DNA of 7,569 nucleotides from assembly GCA_017394475.1 (NCBI GenBank), contig JAFPYQ010000008.1:1-7569 (forward strand), read 5' to 3'. Source of the stretch: Oscillospiraceae bacterium. GTDB taxonomy: Bacteria; Bacillota; Clostridia; Oscillospirales; Ruminococcaceae. Position numbers and translations under genes: made by a program. Position 1 is the stretch's first letter, and the number at the start of each line of letters is the position of its first letter. The notes under the pieces were generated by a model, which was not told the origin of the DNA, ran no database searches, and worked only from the letters and a program-made list of their open reading frames with translations. This document shows, piece by piece, positions 6,474-7,569 of this stretch.

Positions 6474-6574
6474 TTAGATCCGTCCCTTCGCTGTAAAAAA
6501 GCAATACTAAACAGAATCGCATGGATGAGCTGTCCGTTCTGAAAGCGCACTTATCATCATCCATAAACAAATTC
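6474..6574 (-). promoter_or_regulatory. Long 5' leader of the four-cysteine/membrane/FN3 operon, with inverted repeat
   Basis: From the predicted start (about 6574) to the ATG at 6473 is roughly 100 bases. It contains a perfect 8-bp inverted repeat, ATGGATGA at 6564-6557 on the - strand pairing with TCATCCAT at 6528-6521, enclosing 28 bases. I recognise no known riboswitch or T-box element. A 36-codon frame starting at ATG 6564 overlaps the gene start but has no ribosome binding site. Confidence 0.35.
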
Positions 6575-6580
6575 TATTAT

Positions 6581-6609
6581 ATTATAACACATAAATATTC
6601 ACTTTTCAA
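6581..6609 (-). promoter_or_regulatory. SigA promoter with perfect -10 box, four-cysteine/membrane/FN3 operon
   Basis: On the - strand, TTGAAA (6609-6604) is followed after exactly 17 bases by TATAAT (6586-6581). TG one base before it forms an extended -10 element. The surrounding DNA is very AT-rich. The predicted start is about 6574. This is the strongest promoter in the window by match to consensus and implies substantial basal expression of the downstream operon. Confidence 0.9.
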
Positions 6610-6648
6610 TTTATTTGGAATATATTTAAAAATTTCAGCATTTTTCAC

Positions 6649-6672
6649 AAAAAATATTGTAATTTATTACAA
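6649..6672 (-). terminator. Weak AT-rich terminator candidate after upstream membrane-protein gene
   Basis: On the - strand TTGTAAT and ATTACAA (6672-6666 and 6663-6657) form a 7-bp stem, or six pairs with a four-base loop, followed by TATTTTTT. It starts 17 bases past the stop at 6690. The stem has one G-C pair per arm, so termination may be partial and read-through into the next operon is possible. Confidence 0.5.
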
Positions 6673-6689
6673 GTATCATCAACAAGAGG

Positions 6690-7409
6690 TCAGAGAGGTT
6701 TGCGTCTCACATCCACTATCTCATAATCACCGTTTACCTCGGGAAGTTCGAGATCGCCCATTTCAAAATCATCATCGGAGGGCAGCTTGGTCATAGGCGG
6801 CTTAGAATACTCACCCCTGAGCCTTGCATTCTGATAATCCACATATTTCTGCTGATCCTGGGAAAGGAGGCCTGAGATATTGAAGCTGAAATCGGGATAG
6901 CCAGGTTCTTTTTTCAGCTTTTCCATCGTGGAAAATGCTGTCATGAAGAAGAATGAGCCACATACCTCCGCTATCATGAGGAGCATGAAGATAAGGCTGT
7001 CACGGGTACGAACAGGTTCGAAACTGAATATGATATTTACAAAGCATAGAATCAGGAGGATAAAGGATACTATGGATAATATGTACAGCGGGGATGTCTT
7101 TTCAAATGCATCCGCACAGAATGCAAGTATCACGAAGGGAAGACCCAAAAGCGCTGTTATGGCACATACCGGGAAATAGATGACATCCGGTATCTCTTCC
7201 GCAAGAAAAAGTGTGATAAAGGCATATCCTGTATTGTGGAGCGATACCCACAGATAGATATTGAGCAGACTTCCCAGCCAGAGTACTATATTGCCGAAGA
7301 TCATAGTCCATCTGTACCATCTGAGCCTTGTTTTGACACGGCTCATAAGCATCTGATTCTTTGCCATCTCATCTTCCGCACGGGCACTTTCTATCAAATG
7401 ACGGCTCAT
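6690..7409 (-). CDS. Four-helix membrane protein, paralogue of the 5609-6274 product, function unknown
   Basis: This 239-residue protein has a charged N-terminus (about 1-33) and four predicted membrane helices (about 35-57, 76-99, 107-129 and 137-159). A polar tail follows, carrying KLKKEPGYPDF (164-174) and PSDDDFEMGDLEL (210-222). The tail motifs match those of the downstream membrane protein (L-x-K-x-PGYP-x-F, then about 40 residues later DD followed by GD[IL]), with the same topology, so I infer common descent despite low overall identity. It extends about 17 residues beyond the acidic motif, ending basic (DVRRKPL). AGGAG six bases upstream supports ATG 7409. It begins 39 bases after the stop of the gene entering from the right edge and is probably co-transcribed with it. 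I cannot assign a function or name. Confidence 0.87.
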   Translation of the reverse strand: MSRHLIESARAEDEMAKNQMLMSRVKTRLRWYRWTMIFGNIVLWLGSLLNIYLWVSLHNTGYAFITLFLAEEIPDVIYFPVCAITALLGLPFVILAFCADAFEKTSPLYILSIVSFILLILCFVNIIFSFEPVRTRDSLIFMLLMIAEVCGSFFFMTAFSTMEKLKKEPGYPDFSFNISGLLSQDQQKYVDYQNARLRGEYSKPPMTKLPSDDDFEMGDLELPEVNGDYEIVDVRRKPL

Positions 7410-7448
7410 CTCTTTCTCCTGTTCTGCTGTTATCCTGTGATGATATTC

Positions 7449-7569
7449 TTATTTCCTGATTATTATCCTGCCTGAGGGACTGCTTGTTTCTCCGCTTGCC
7501 TTGCCGGATTCGAGTATGAATACATACTGTCTGTCTTTTCCGGAGGATTTCTTGACATTTATGGTCTGA
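7449..7569 (-). CDS. C-terminal fragment of an upstream gene (cut by window edge)
   Basis: The last 39 codons of a leftward frame end in TAA at 7451-7449, reading VKKSSGKDRQYVFILESG and then a Ser/Gly-rich stretch ending GRIIIRK. The alternating hydrophobic pattern (QYVFIL, GRIIIRK) suggests beta strands, but this is too little to name a family. A second frame is also open here; it is Arg/Gln-rich and runs on across the start of the next gene, so it is less likely to be real. The 39-base gap to the membrane-protein start is consistent with one operon. Confidence 0.5.
   Translation of the reverse strand, partial: QTINVKKSSGKDRQYVFILESGKASGETSSPSGRIIIRK

Noticed and set aside
6036..6542. 168-codon open frame on the + strand, antisense to the four-cysteine and membrane-protein genes
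   Set aside because: It has no ribosome binding site or recognisable motifs. The - strand frames show coherent membrane helices, cysteine spacing and operon signals.
6457..6564. 36-codon upstream frame (starts ATG 6564, - strand) overlapping the start of the four-cysteine gene, a possible leader peptide
   Set aside because: It has no Shine-Dalgarno and no run of a regulatory amino acid, and nothing suggests attenuation.

Overview
The window looks like chromosomal DNA from a low-to-mid GC Gram-positive anaerobe of the Clostridia, most probably a Ruminococcus-like member of the Oscillospiraceae. This is inferred from Firmicutes-type Shine-Dalgarno sequences, two textbook SigA promoters, a short ProB without a PUA domain, a 69-residue four-cysteine protein of a type I associate with gut clostridia, and an FN3/coiled-coil secreted protein. 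No phage, transposon, CRISPR, tRNA or rRNA signal was seen.

The left arm (1-1476, + strand) is a compact run of three small genes. The first is a tautomerase-superfamily gene, cut by the window edge and interrupted by an in-frame TAA at 103-105. A class I SAM-dependent methyltransferase (339-959) and a GNAT N-acetyltransferase (994-1476) follow. A strong hairpin at 1480-1514 ends this run and also serves the convergent genes on the other side.

The middle (1522-4718, - strand) is one operon transcribed leftwards from a consensus promoter at 4773-4801. It runs proB (glutamate 5-kinase), then an SGNH sialate O-acetylesterase-like enzyme coupled by an ATGA overlap, then metF (5,10-methylenetetrahydrofolate reductase). 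It mixes proline synthesis, carbohydrate de-esterification and one-carbon/methionine metabolism. The proB promoter is bracketed by a 6-bp inverted repeat, and its mRNA may begin with a small stem-loop.

The right part (4831-6609, - strand) is a second operon with a near-perfect extended -10 promoter (6581-6609), a leader of about 100 nt and a strong terminator (4831-4871). It encodes the four-cysteine protein, a four-helix membrane protein, and a secreted or lipid-anchored FN3 plus coiled-coil protein. The first two genes overlap and the third starts 13 bases after the second. Upstream, in a separate transcription unit (6690-7409), lies a second four-helix membrane protein. It shares with the first a post-membrane PGYP motif and an acidic DD...GD[IL] tail motif at matching spacing. 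These two proteins and the FN3 partner are the best candidates here for an undescribed cell-envelope system, but no function can be read from the sequence. The C-terminal end of one further gene enters at the right edge.
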